From: Tanypteryx hageni
Lineage: Eukaryota; Arthropoda; Insecta; Odonata; Petaluridae
Length of the DNA: 64,000 nucleotides
Reading direction: 5' to 3'
Assembly (NCBI GenBank): GCA_028673005.1
Contig: CM054112.1
Coordinates: 188,312,564-188,376,563, forward strand
Part shown: positions 11,128 to 22,805 of the stretch, piece after piece
Layout of the letters: every line of letters begins with the position of its first letter
Numbering within the stretch: position 1 is the stretch's first letter
Translations under genes and position numbers: made by a program
Notes under the pieces: generated by a model
Told to the model about the DNA's origin: nothing
The model's input: the letters and a program-made list of their open reading frames with translations, nothing else
Database searches by the model: none

Positions 11128-12705
11128 AAATTATTTGATCATACTAGAGAATTCTTTCCTATTTACAGTAACTATGTTGTTTGCGGTCATCAGACGCTTC
11201 CTTGGCATTTTATTTATGCCCATTAACGTATTTTCAAGTGCTGAATAGTATTTCAACAAATGCATAGCTGCACGTTTTTTCTAAAAAGAAAGTTCTTAGT
11301 TTGACGCGCCAAGTGTTTATTGTTCATAAACCTCTTTCCTCGAGACTTTGACGGCTAGCAAGCTACCTCCGGCTCTTTCAATGCGAGTCTCTCGTTATCT
11401 CCCTGGAGCGGAAGTTGGACTTCCCTCATTCCTAATATCTTCCTTTCTCTCTCTCGACCTCTTCCTACTCACTCTGTTATTCCTCGTGCGTCTTCTCGGA
11501 AGCCCCTCTCCCCAACCAACCGACCTAACACTTCCTGTAGAGGTGGCCGCAAAAAACTCTCCAACGCATTGGGCGCCGGCCAGCACTTATATTTTAACAA
11601 GCGACCAACAAGTGATGTTACAAAACCACTCCATTAAAAAAAACTAGTACATTGTGTTAGCTCGATTAAAATATAAGGCGGTGAAAAGTCGACAAATTAT
11701 GCAGTTTGCGTTGTTTTATAATTTTTTATTTGTTTCTTTTAACCACGCTTTGTGAAAAAGTGACATAAAACATGTCCCTCGAGAAATAACGATAGAGCAG
11801 GTGAATACTTGAAAACGCTCGAGGAACATTAGACATTCCATTTTCGCGAATCGTCTGCAATTTAAATTTCTTATCACGTATCAACATTTGTCAAGTCTGT
11901 GAAATTATGTGCGTCATTTAAAATGTGTCAGCTTATGCTAATCCTCCAGGGTTTTAGGCCTTCTTCGCCATCGAAGCGAAAGTAGCGGAGCGTCTTTTGG
12001 GCCCATCTTGTCTGTCTGTCACGTCGTCTCTCATCTCTTGAACCGCTTGACGGATTTTGATTAAATTTTCCATGAGAGATCCTCATTAAAATTTATAGTC
12101 CGGATATGAAATTTGGTGTTGTCGGCGAATATGGCGAAACTGGCGCTTGCTTTCAGATTCCGAAACATTATTTTTTGACGGTGACCTCGAATCCGAAAAA
12201 AATTCAGGTCCTACGTTACCATACATATTTTGATTTCGTAGGAAAAGGATAATGCTCGCTTCGACTTCTGTTTTCGAACAAATATTGACTTTCTGATCGT
12301 TAAAACTGGCAGCCTTATGATTTCCAACCGAGCAAACTTCTGTTTTAAATGGCATTGGTCAAAAATTTGAATCTTTGGTCGCGAATGTGTTTAGCTGTCT
12401 TCTTGTTAGAGCTGTCCGTTTTCACTGCTGTGGTTTGAATACGAATGAGCGACACGCACGATTAAATGCGCCGAGGTACTTAAGTAAACGGATGTGCGTT
12501 TCGTTTTTAAGAAAATGAAAGCTTGTATTTGCCGATGTTTTAAAAAACCTGTTTACATAAGCTCGCGGAACAAAGACGTCGCTTTTTCTTTTATTAAGGA
12601 AATTATTTTTACTTCTAGCTAGCTAACTTGGAATTATTCTCTACGCCGAAGGAATTTACTATTAGTGTGGTAGAATTTTATGAAAAATTTATTAAGCCAA
12701 TGATA
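11128..12705. other. Unrecognised DNA, partly repeat-like
   Basis: No gene was recognised. At 12010-12060 a TGTCTGTCTGTC run is followed by TTGAACCGCTTGACGGATTT. This resembles the 'CTGTCTGT ... AACCGCT..' wording seen inside many arthropod transposons, and in this window also at 13028-13095. No ends could be placed. Confidence 0.35.
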
Positions 12706-12713
12706 GAATTATG

Positions 12714-13672
12714 CAGTGTCGTAGTGTACTAGTAGCGACCCATTGCAGTGAATTGGGGTCAAGGGGATCCCTACGACAAAAAAGCATTTCATCAAAAATT
12801 ATTTGTATTTTATCATATTGATTTTTTAATTCGTTGTTTTCTAGAATGTATTGTCAGCCATTTCAGCTCGTAGTCCGGGATATCCCCAAGGTCATCGTAA
12901 TTATTCCGTTTGTCGGAAGAGCGCACTATGTAATTATCAATTATCGCAATATTTATGGCGAAATTCGTCAAAATAATTTAATCATTTGCTACCACAGTAT
13001 CACATTGAAAGTTGCAACCATTTTCTCGATGTCTGTCTGTGTGTTTGTTTGATGGCTTTTTTGTGGGTGCTCTAACTCAAAAACTATTAATCAGGTCAAC
13101 ACGAAATTTTATATTTAACATTTTTATAAAAGTCGGAAGAATTTCGTTTTTGGTAAAAATCGGTCAACCGAAAGTGGGTGTAACTTTTGTCACATCCGTT
13201 ATTTTGAAATATTTGCTTTAATATTCGATAAATGTAAAGATGTATTGGAATAAAAGTTGTGGGAAATTGAATTTCCTACAACCTTTGCTTGTAACATTTT
13301 CTCATATAATGCATTGTTTAAGAGATATCTTATTTTTAGCTGCCACCACCACGCCACCTACCGACGACTATTGTTAACAATTGATGCTTAGTTACGTCTT
13401 AGTAACGCTCTTTTCTTATTTGCTGGAGCTTTGTGGTTATTTCCAATATCAGAAGGCTATGGTTTGTGTTTATTTCTGTTCTTTGTAGTCGAAAATTTTC
13501 TCGCAGTTTCTTAAAATATTTATTATTATGTAACCTATTTGGAATTTTTAGAAATATTAGAGATATGGAGAAAGTCATGTTGCATCAGATTTTTTACATA
13601 AAAAATAATAATATGACGCAACAGAAACGATTTTGATCTGCCCCCCTCCCCCAGAAGTTTGCTACACCACTA
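12714..13672. mobile_element. Non-autonomous hAT-like element (959 bp)
   Basis: The left end CAGTGTCGTAG and the reverse complement of the right end TAGTGGTGTAG match at 8 of 11. The flanks are a perfect 8-bp duplication gaattatg (12706-12713 and 13673-13680). The interior has no transposase. About 13030-13600 is repeated in reverse orientation near 54405-54975, so either the element has relatives or another repeat is nested inside it. Confidence 0.8.
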
Positions 13673-13748
13673 GAATTATGTACTTTTTGCCATTAATTCA
13701 TGAAAATATATCTATTTTTATTTAATTATCTTCATTTTTTCTTTGCAG

Positions 13749-13797
13749 GATCGATCCCTTTCGATTGGAAGAGCTTGCGGCTCATCCGACGTTACTC
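13749..13797 (+). other. Candidate 49-nt internal exon
   Basis: A T-rich run (13730-13745) ends in TTTGCAG, a near-ideal acceptor. After 49 nt comes GTGAGTAT, a near-ideal donor. All three frames are open; one reads SIPFDWKSLRLIRRYS and another IDPFRLEELAAHPTLL. GC is far higher than in the AT-rich flanks. I do not recognise either peptide. At 49 nt the exon would shift frame if skipped. Neighbouring exons are not visible, so the introns would be long. It is the best host-exon candidate in the window. Confidence 0.45.
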
Positions 13798-13799
13798 GT

Positions 13800-16690
13800 G
13801 AGTATACCTATTAACTTCTTTTTCAATCGCTATATCTACCGTTCCTGTAGTCCTTTTCCTCACACTTCTTCAGTTGTTTTTGACCATCCTTGATACAGCG
13901 ATGAGTCATAAGTGATGAGCCGGCACGTCAATCGTTTGTTGTATGTACGTCTTGGGAAAGGTGGGTAGTGGGAGGGAAGACAAAATATTTGTAACCGGTT
14001 CCATCCTGACTTAAACGCTTTGTTGAATAATTATGGTCATGATTCTTTCGATTCGTTTTCCGATTTTTTTAGGCTTTGTGCATTTTTACATCTAACGACC
14101 CGTTTGCTTCCTTTTTGACGAAGTCGGTTGGTTTAGTTGGTAACTAGGGAATTTAAATCTAGCGTCTGCGTAAAAGTGCTGGCTGCAAGCATAAAAAGAA
14201 GTTGGGTGGGCAACATCCGTAATGGATTGTATCAAATAAATGGTAAATTTAACTCGTATAGGCAGAAACGTTAAGTGAACTATTTAAATTATTGCCATGG
14301 TTTATTGACCGATCCTAGATTCTGGTCAGTAGTTGACTACTTATGACGACGTTGTATTTACATTATGCTTTTCATTTACTTGATGGTTAAATGTCTGCAT
14401 AAGTAAAGCGTTATCATTTATTTGATAGGAAGCGCACGCTTACTTTTTAAACAGAGCGTGTCAATGAGAGAGATAACGAGATAGTGGTAATTTAGTCGAT
14501 AAGCTGTCCTGGCGAGTTACTTAAAAGTGGTCTCGGAAATTTTTTCTATGGTCGAAAACAATATCCCATGTATTTTTTGCTTTGTTTACTGTTGTCAAGT
14601 GAAAGTAACGCTGTTTTTCGATATTATTGTAAAGTTGCATAGACAGTACCAAAACGGCGACTATTTTTTTCGACCACTCCAGCTCGTGGAAATTATTTTC
14701 CCGATAGTTTTCCTTTCTTATATATCTCCAACGTTTGCTCCCTTTATCTAAACGTTTGAGATATATTTAATTTTACATGGCGCGAGACATTTTGGAAATT
14801 GGCTCGTATGGTTGGAGTTTCAGCGAGCAAATATTTGGATGGGATCCAAACTTCAAGCACGTGACCAAAAAATAATATTTCTCCTATTTTCAATTCCATC
14901 TCTCGTGAATAAAACACGCGTCCGACTCGCATCCTGCTTAATAAAGGTACTTGAGTGATGCTAGTTTCTCCCGGACGGAATCGGGTCTCCCGACTCCTTT
15001 CTTCATCCTAGTTGAAGCTGGTTGGGTAACGAGTGTCCGTTTCCCAGTCTCTCGTCCCGTTCTTCATCTTTGCCCTCTTCTCCGCTCCCTCGTCTCGTCT
15101 TAATCTCCCCCGATGGGTCTCCGCGGGGTAGTCGCTCTCTCAGCGGCCCCTCCGAGTGGCGCCTCGTCTTTCTCTCTCTCTCGAAAGCGGGCTGAGGATG
15201 CGTCGGAGGATGGATGGGCGACGGGAAAAAAACTCTTCCTCCTATTTTCCCTGCCATCGATTGATGTGGGGAAACAAGAAGGCCACAATGCGCGCACATT
15301 ATTTTTTTTAAATTTGTACTTCGAGGTAGGTGCGAAGTTGTATGGACGTCGTTCTCGATAAAGTTTTTCAATGAAGAAGTAACAGGCTGAGAGGATTAGA
15401 CGATGAGGTGTGAGAAGGTTTTGCAAGGATGGAGAAGCGCGTTGCAATCGTTGGAGCTTCTTGGGTCGTGAGAACGGTTTTAAAGGTCTGCACTCTCCCT
15501 CTCTCTGTGTCTTTCACTCCCTTTTATGTCAAGGCAATGCCTCGTTCTCTCAAGTTGTTGAAATAATCAGCGGTTCGTACAGGTGTCGAGTCGGTTTCGG
15601 GCCATTGCTAATCTAAGTAGAAGCATAGACAACTGGTGGAAATTACGACGGCTTGTCAAACTCGAGTGATGAGTGTTCTATATTACGTCTTTAAATGAGT
15701 GAGCCGGAGTAAAATATCAGAACAAAGCTGGCTATAATTTACAGTGTTCCGAATGAGCTGTAACTCCGTGGTAATCCATCAAAATGATGATATTGAAATA
15801 GTAATAAATTTTCTTTTTCGATTCCGAAGTTGTTACAATTGTAACATCGCTACGAATTATTAGTATTAAAAAGTAAGGAGGCGGGTTTTCCTCCTCGTGT
15901 CTCGTTAAGGTAAAACTTGAAAAGTTTCGCTGTTTTCACTATCGATCGCTTTAATTTTTTTAGCGACGGTTTTTTTGCTTGAGGTTTTTGCCCTTTACGT
16001 GCAAGAGGCATCGCGAAAACCGCCCACTTGTCGCGAACGCTCAAACTGGTTTTAAACCTGCGGCGACTACTACTCGGATATGATTCAGACCACTCATTGC
16101 TGGCATTCGTGTCATGCAGTGGTCCTTTCAACTTAACTTTCGATCGCGTTTTCGAGATTCGAATAATAACAGGAACCTGAGAAACCTAGGCAAATAATAC
16201 ACTTGTATCCGTAATCACGGATTATCCTAGTTTAAGATTCGTTAACGTTAAAACCGCGAACGAATTAGAAATGCACCAAGACGTAGAAAAACGTCAACCA
16301 TCTTTGCGCAAATTAGTACAATAATGAAATGTTGAATGTTGTCCGTACACGAAATAATGTTTCAACCAAAAAATATTTAACATCTTTACATTTTTGCGCA
16401 GAAGGCGGAGTTTTACGGGCTCGAATCTTGTTTTTTTTTTCCAAGTAACTCCAGTAAAAATAGGCATTTCGCTGTCGCTGCAAGTTTGCATTGAAACTCC
16501 ATGAAGATAATTGCTTTTGGTCCTACGTGAACTCGTGTAATTTTTTCTCCGCACAGGTATCCCTGGGAAATGCTTTTTATGTTTCGAGCATGCTCGATTG
16601 AGCGCCAGTACTCCTAAAATAAAACTTTTCTCTTGAATCTTCCGCTTTCTGTCACTTATTTATAAGGAGATGACGGCGAGAACTAAGATT
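13800..16690. other. Unrecognised non-coding DNA
   Basis: Overlapping open frames near 15003-15450 on both strands sit in a CpG-rich, CT-rich patch and match nothing I know. No repeat boundary or RNA gene was recognised. Confidence 0.35.
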
Positions 16691-16708
16691 AATTGGGGAG
16701 ATAGGTAA

Positions 16709-16724
16709 AGAGAGAGAGAGAGAG
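16709..16724. repeat. (AG)n microsatellite
   Basis: Eight uninterrupted AG dinucleotides. Confidence 0.95.
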
Positions 16725-16897
16725 GTTGAGATGGATTTGAAGCGTGTGAAGGTGCCCTTCTCCACCGCCGATACAGGGCGAGACGCGTTGGTCGAGTGGG
16801 AGAGTTGGCAACCCTGTTCGAGCCTCACGTCTTCTACAAACCCTTTTTACCCAATGAGGACAATGGAATAATGCCCGTGCGCAATCCCCTCCTCGCA

Positions 16898-16992
16898 CCA
16901 TGTGTGTGTGCGTACGTGGTGCTTGCGATTGTGCGCGTGCGTACGTGTGTGCTTACGCGAGTGCGTGTGCGAGCATGTGCATGCGTGTGGTT
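16898..16992. repeat. Alternating purine-pyrimidine (GT/GC) block
   Basis: About 95 bases of nearly regular alternation, dominated by GTGTGT, GCGTAC and GCGTGC steps. The composition favours left-handed Z-DNA. The open Cys/Val/Arg and His/Thr/Arg frames across it are artefacts of the repeat. Confidence 0.75.
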
Positions 16993-17039
16993 GCGGAATG
17001 AAAGCTTGAAGACGAGTGAGGATGTGCACGATACAGTAA

Positions 17040-17760
17040 GACGGAGGGTGAGTGAGTGAGGGAGGGTTGACAAGGGGATATGAGAGAGGAAGGAGTAGGA
17101 AGGAAGAGGGATCCCGTCGAGAGGGGGGAGAGGGGCCGCGAGTAATACTAAGTAAGAGGATGAGGGGGAAGGGAGGTGAAAGGGGTATCATATGAGGTGG
17201 TGGGAGAGGGATAGGAGGAAATAGGGGTATAGGAGGAAATTGGAGGGGGGAGGATGTGAGAGCAGTGTGCTAGGGAATAATACGTGGGAGGGAAGAGAGG
17301 GATGGATGAAGCGATAGGGAAAAGAGAGAGGGTAGTGAGAGGATCAGAGAGGTTAGAGGGAGGTAGAAATGAGAGGACGGGGGAAGGATGTGCCTTAAAG
17401 GGATGCAAAAGAGAGGAGGTCGGATTAGGGTTGAAAGACGTGTGTACGAGAGGGTGGTGAAAGAGGGAGGAGGAAGGTAGAGGGTGGGAGGAGGAAAAAT
17501 AGGCGAGGATAAGGGATAACAAACGGTTTAGGATGAATGGGGAGAAAGAAGGGGAGCCGAGGATGAAACCAAGGATGAAGAGGATAGGATGAGGGTAAAA
17601 AGAGGGCGATGGTGGATGGATGAATAAGAGGAAGATATGAGTGACGTAGACAGTGCCTGGACTTGTCGTAATTAAGGAGGGATGGAGGAAGTTTGCTCGG
17701 AGGAGGAGGAAAGGCAGAAAGAGAGAGAGAGAGAGAGCAAGAGGGCGAAAAGGATTGTGT
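17040..17760. repeat. Purine-rich (GA) low-complexity tract
   Basis: The plus strand is G/A-rich for roughly 720 bases with irregular GAGG, GGAA and AGAG units. A clean AG run lies at 17720-17737. The minus-strand Ser/Pro/Leu-rich frame of about 208 codons is a composition artefact. Confidence 0.85.
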
Positions 17761-17769
17761 GGAGCTGAA

Positions 17770-20700
17770 GTCAATGAAAAGGCAACAGGGTTGATTTTGC
17801 CCTATAGAGGGAGGTAGAGAGAGTGATCGTCTGCCGCTCGGGTTTCGATGTGAAAGGGTTGAAGACGGAAGTCTGAAGGGTTGGTAGATTTTTTCCCGAG
17901 GACTTCAGCTCTCTCTCAATCCCCATATGTCTGACATCCGCGCGGCGGGAGAAGTGCCGTTTGCGGTTCATCGAAGTTTTTCCCCATCATTACATTTAAT
18001 AGGTCCCTTGAAAATTGGAGTTTTATTTTATTTCGGGGGTCCTCCGAACTCGTGTGATGAATGCACGCGATTATAGCAGTTTCTTAGTTGAGTTTTAGAT
18101 TTGGACACCACTGCGATGTTTTGTTTGCAATTTAGACTTAATTTTGGTCGCCTGACTGTAGGTAATTTCTGCCTCGCACAGAAAGGTGTGTAGGTTAACC
18201 AAATCATAAACTCGATTACCGATTTAAATTATTTGCCGACGTTCGCATGGCCGTGTGTGCTGGTCCTTATTCGTCAGCACTGATAAGGAAAGACTTGGAA
18301 GTAGTATTAATGAGCTAATTATAGTATAAATAAATCGGGAGTTTGATTCTTAAAGGATTAAACGAAATCATTAGTCGTCGATATTGTTGCCATCGACGCA
18401 ATCAGCATGTTGGTAGAGAGTATCTGGAAAAACGTTTTTTGAAAATTCAACCGTCTCTCGGTTTATTTTTTTTGCAAAACATCGTTCGAAACATTGTCGC
18501 GATTGACTTTTCGTCGGAGGGGGTGAAAAACCTGTCTGTATTCCTGCCAAAGGAGCTAGGTTTTGTCGGGCAGATAACTCTTTTCTCTTTCTCCCCCCTC
18601 CCCCTCTCTTTCATTCGACCCAGACGGGCTTAATCCTTATTAAGGCAGCAAACCCAAGCCACGTGCCGGAAATGACGTGTCCATGCGCGCTTGATGAGAG
18701 GCTGACCCCTGGGTATTCCCTGTCTACCCCTTAGGGGAGGAGGGATACGCCCTATTCTAGCCTTCAGTCATTTCGGATCAATGTGCGAAGGGGAGAAAGA
18801 GATTGGTGGAATGGAATAGAGAGAGAGAGGCCGTGGGCATCTTGAATCGGTTACTGCTCCTTCCCTCTATATCTCTCTCTCTCTCTGCATTTCTGCATTC
18901 CTCCCTTTGTATCGTGTTTCGATGCATATTTCTGATTACTTTCGCCGGCTCTATTTAAAAAGACGACGCATGTATGCGTCGATTGTCAAGTTCGACGTTC
19001 TAAATGGGATTAAAACATGTCGATGGAGGAGATCCCCGATTTCTATCTGTACGCATATTGTAAGTGTGGAGTAAAGATGCCAGTCGGTGCTTTTGGGTTA
19101 TTCATTGCCATTCATCAAATCTGTAGTATCCGAATGCTATGTCGTCTGCTCTTCCAGAATTGTACCCAACCAGCTCTATATATTGATGCAAACTTAACGC
19201 ATCTTTTCATTATATTTTCCTTATTGTTGAATACGTCATATACTATTTTCAACTTTCTTGGTCTTGAAAGAATTACCAATCTCAGAAAATGGCTGAAATC
19301 AAATTTGTTTAGAAAATATTATCAGTGAATCGCCAATGATGCCAGCTGCTTTATAGCGTAAGTGTGCATCTGATTTTCCCTGCCTTTTTATGGCTATTGG
19401 GAAACATAGTTTTCCAATATTCCCGTTCTTTCATACTGTGTAAAAATATTAATTTTTGTCTATTTTGACAGAACTGCATGCGACCTTTCAATTTTAAGGA
19501 TAACAAATCGTTATAATTTCATGATTTCTTGGTATTTTGGTGAAATTTTATTCGAATTTAAGTGTAAAACTTTAGTACCAATTGTACTTCAGTATGCGGT
19601 TCAGGTTGCACAAACATTGTGAATGTGTATCAGGGTGAGTGTGATAAAATCATTTTGGTTACCACCGAACAGCAATCGTACTAAGCGGCGCAAATATAGC
19701 GATGTCTGGCATGGCCCGGTAAGGGGAAAAACTGCACATAAGCGTTTTATCGATCGGACGGAGAAGACTTTATTTGATGGCATTCCGACCATTATCGTTT
19801 TGCCTATCAGGCGAAATAACCCCTAGTCGAATCGAGGGAAAAATTTACCCGAACCGAAATTAAGTTCCCGGTCTTGATCCAATTCCCGTGGTCATTAATG
19901 TCGAAATGGGTGCTGTCTAATGGTCCTTTTCCAGGGATTTGCAGTTTTTTTATTAGTCTGGAGATATCCCACGGAGCTGTATGTTTTATCAAGGTTTGAC
20001 GTAGTATGATGGTCTATCTAGCGAGCCCGTTATTCCAAATTATCGAAAATGTTTGTTTTCCTTTCGTAACTGCTCGAGGCGTACGTCGTAAATGTTTTAA
20101 TGGTCTCGTATATAATCGATAAAGTGAGTTATTCTCCGATTCGATACAAATTTCAATAATTCCCTAGCACCGACCGAGGTTTACGTTTTTTTTAAGGATC
20201 CTTCATCCATATTCAGCGGTAGCGTAATGATATTCATTCCTGATTTTTTTCCTTGACGAGGCGAAGAGTTTCCCTTCATGGGCTGTAGAAGAGGCGCATA
20301 GGGATGGATTCGAGGGAGGGATAAACATCTTCTCCCAATTGTCTATTCGTGTTTTTTTTCTTCATTTTTTTCTCTTTCGTATTTTTCCTTTCGCGGCGGC
20401 GGCTCCGCCGCCATCAAAACGCCAACCACCGACTTCTTTTGATGGTTGATATAGCGTTCTACTGCAATAACGTCGGCGAGCGAGAGAAAAGAATAAAAAG
20501 CTACATCTTTGTTGTGAGGGAAATTAAGATGGTCGAGTATCTTCCTACATTTCAATAGCCAGAAAAAGTAACCGAAGTAAACGAGACTCGAATCTGTTAT
20601 TGAATAGAGAAAATAAAAATTAAGGCATGGATCCATTGAGTTCCTTTCTTATCGATGCTGTGATTCTTAGGCATCGGAATGCGTTTTTGATGACTATTTT

Positions 20701-21060
20701 AATATTTCGTAAACTTCGTACCTAGGAAAGAAAGACGGGAAGAAGAGATTGGAGTGAAAGGACACGAGTTGAATACGAATTCTATCTTTCCAACGTGTCG
20801 ATTTTCTGTCGGTTTTGAAAGAGGAAAAAAGTTTGGAACGTGCTGGGCAAGGATGGGACTTAAGTTGTTTCTTTAAAGGATTGCGAGATGCCTTTATTTT
20901 AGGGTTTCGAAGTCGACATACCATAACGAGGGGACGCACCAGAATGAGATCCGGGGTGGCTAACGAGGGGGCATTTTTTTATTCGGCAAGATTGAAGTAT
21001 CACTTCAGAATTCAGCCATTTCTCCCGTGCTGCCACGTAGTGTGGAAAAGCCTTTCGCGC
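17770..21060. other. Unrecognised non-coding DNA
   Basis: AT-rich to mixed DNA. A GC-rich patch at about 18640-18780 contains the short palindrome CCCCTTAGGGG. Short CT runs lie near 18870-18890. No gene, RNA or transposon end was recognised. Confidence 0.35.
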
Positions 21061-21240
21061 ACGCCTCTCTTTCTCTCTAGCTTTACATCCCACCTACTTG
21101 CCCTCTTCTTCCTTTCCATCCTACGCGTTCTATCTCTCTCTCTCTCTCTCGCTCCCCGCTGTTGTGGAGCGATTAAGCGGCCAATCATCTCTATACTTCC
21201 CCCCTCTTTGCCACTTCTTCCCTCTCTCCGCCGCCGCGAG
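21060..21240. repeat. CT-rich tract with (CT)n run
   Basis: Pyrimidine-rich on the plus strand, including a clean CT run at about 21133-21151. Confidence 0.75.
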
Positions 21241-21843
21241 GTGTGTTAATTTCCCTTGGAGGATTTAATAAAAGTCCTTTAGTCCTAGACCGATGCTGCG
21301 CGGTACCCTCTCCTTTCCTGCTTTTTCGCCAGAATTATGCACGTGTCGGAACAGCGTTTCGAAATCATTCTAAGCGCGTTCAAGGCGATGTTTTTGGGAT
21401 CTCTCGGCCTCAGCTTTTCTCATCTCCGGGCGAGAATTTCTCCGTTCGGCGTTTGTCCTTCCATTTGGAGCTCTCCCCTCTTCTACTCTCGACCATGAGA
21501 GAGAGAGAGAGTGGTGGGATAAAGCGATAGGTCCGAGACTCCTCTCCACGCACGCTCCCCCTCCTCGTCGATAGAATTTCTAAACGCCTCCTATTCATCG
21601 ATTTTCTTCGAAAAGGAAAAGAACCGTTTTCACCATGTGTCTGCAATAAAAAGATTTGTTCCACACGAAAAATTTATCACAAGAGATATTCCTTCCGCTG
21701 CTCGGATTGTTATTTTTTAAACGGCTCTCGTATCTCGCGCAGGATATTTGTAATAGTGTATTTATGATGGTATTTGTGAGAGTAGCGTGAGATTGTTGAC
21801 AAAAAAATTTTTCGTGGGAGCATGAGATATAGGACACCCGATT

Positions 21844-22343
21844 NNNNNNNNNNNNNNNNNNNNNNNNNNNNNNNNNNNNNNNNNNNNNNNNNNNNNNNNN
21901 NNNNNNNNNNNNNNNNNNNNNNNNNNNNNNNNNNNNNNNNNNNNNNNNNNNNNNNNNNNNNNNNNNNNNNNNNNNNNNNNNNNNNNNNNNNNNNNNNNNN
22001 NNNNNNNNNNNNNNNNNNNNNNNNNNNNNNNNNNNNNNNNNNNNNNNNNNNNNNNNNNNNNNNNNNNNNNNNNNNNNNNNNNNNNNNNNNNNNNNNNNNN
22101 NNNNNNNNNNNNNNNNNNNNNNNNNNNNNNNNNNNNNNNNNNNNNNNNNNNNNNNNNNNNNNNNNNNNNNNNNNNNNNNNNNNNNNNNNNNNNNNNNNNN
22201 NNNNNNNNNNNNNNNNNNNNNNNNNNNNNNNNNNNNNNNNNNNNNNNNNNNNNNNNNNNNNNNNNNNNNNNNNNNNNNNNNNNNNNNNNNNNNNNNNNNN
22301 NNNNNNNNNNNNNNNNNNNNNNNNNNNNNNNNNNNNNNNNNNN
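21844..22343. other. Assembly gap (500 N)
   Basis: Exactly 500 N, which looks like a fixed-size placeholder, so the true length is unknown. It abuts a long CT satellite, a likely cause of the break. Open frames that span it are meaningless. Confidence 0.98.
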
Positions 22344-22805
22344 CCCTCTCCTCTCCCTCCCTCTCTCTCTCCTCTCCTCCTCTCTCTCCCTCTCTCTCCC
22401 TCTCTCTCTCTCCCTCCCTCTCTTTCTCCCTCTCTCTCCCTCTCTCTCTCCCTCTCTCTCCCTCTCTCCCTCTCTCTCTCCCTCCCTCTCTCTCTCTCTC
22501 TCTCTCCCTCTCTCCCTCCCTCTCTCTCTCTCCCCCTCTCTGTCTCCCTCTCTCTCTCCTCCTCTGTCTCCCCCTCTCTCTCTCCCTCCCTCCCTCTCTC
22601 CCTCCCTCCCCTCTCTCTCCTTCCCTCTCTATCCCTCTCTCCCCTCTCCTTCCCTCTCTCTCCCTCCCTCCCTCTCTCCCTCCCTCCCTCTCTCCCTCCC
22701 TCCCCTCTCTCTCCCTCCCTCCCCATCTCTCCCTCTCTCTCCCTCCCTCCCCATCTCTCCCTCTCTCTATCTCTTCCTCCCTCTCTCCCTTTCTCTCTCT
22801 CTCTA
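22344..22805. repeat. CT satellite-like tract beside the gap
   Basis: About 460 bases made only of C and T apart from a few G and A, built from CTCTCTCC and CCTCCCTC units. It probably continues into the gap. The Ser/Pro/Leu frame on plus and the Arg/Glu/Gly frame on minus are artefacts. Confidence 0.95.

Noticed and set aside
12000..12360. A transposon covering the TGTCTGTCTGTC stretch at 12.0 kb
   Set aside because: The wording is transposon-like, but no inverted ends, target duplication or second copy in the window could be found.
17148..17774. 208-codon minus-strand open frame
   Set aside because: It is the complement of a GA tract; Ser/Pro/Leu/His content follows from composition.
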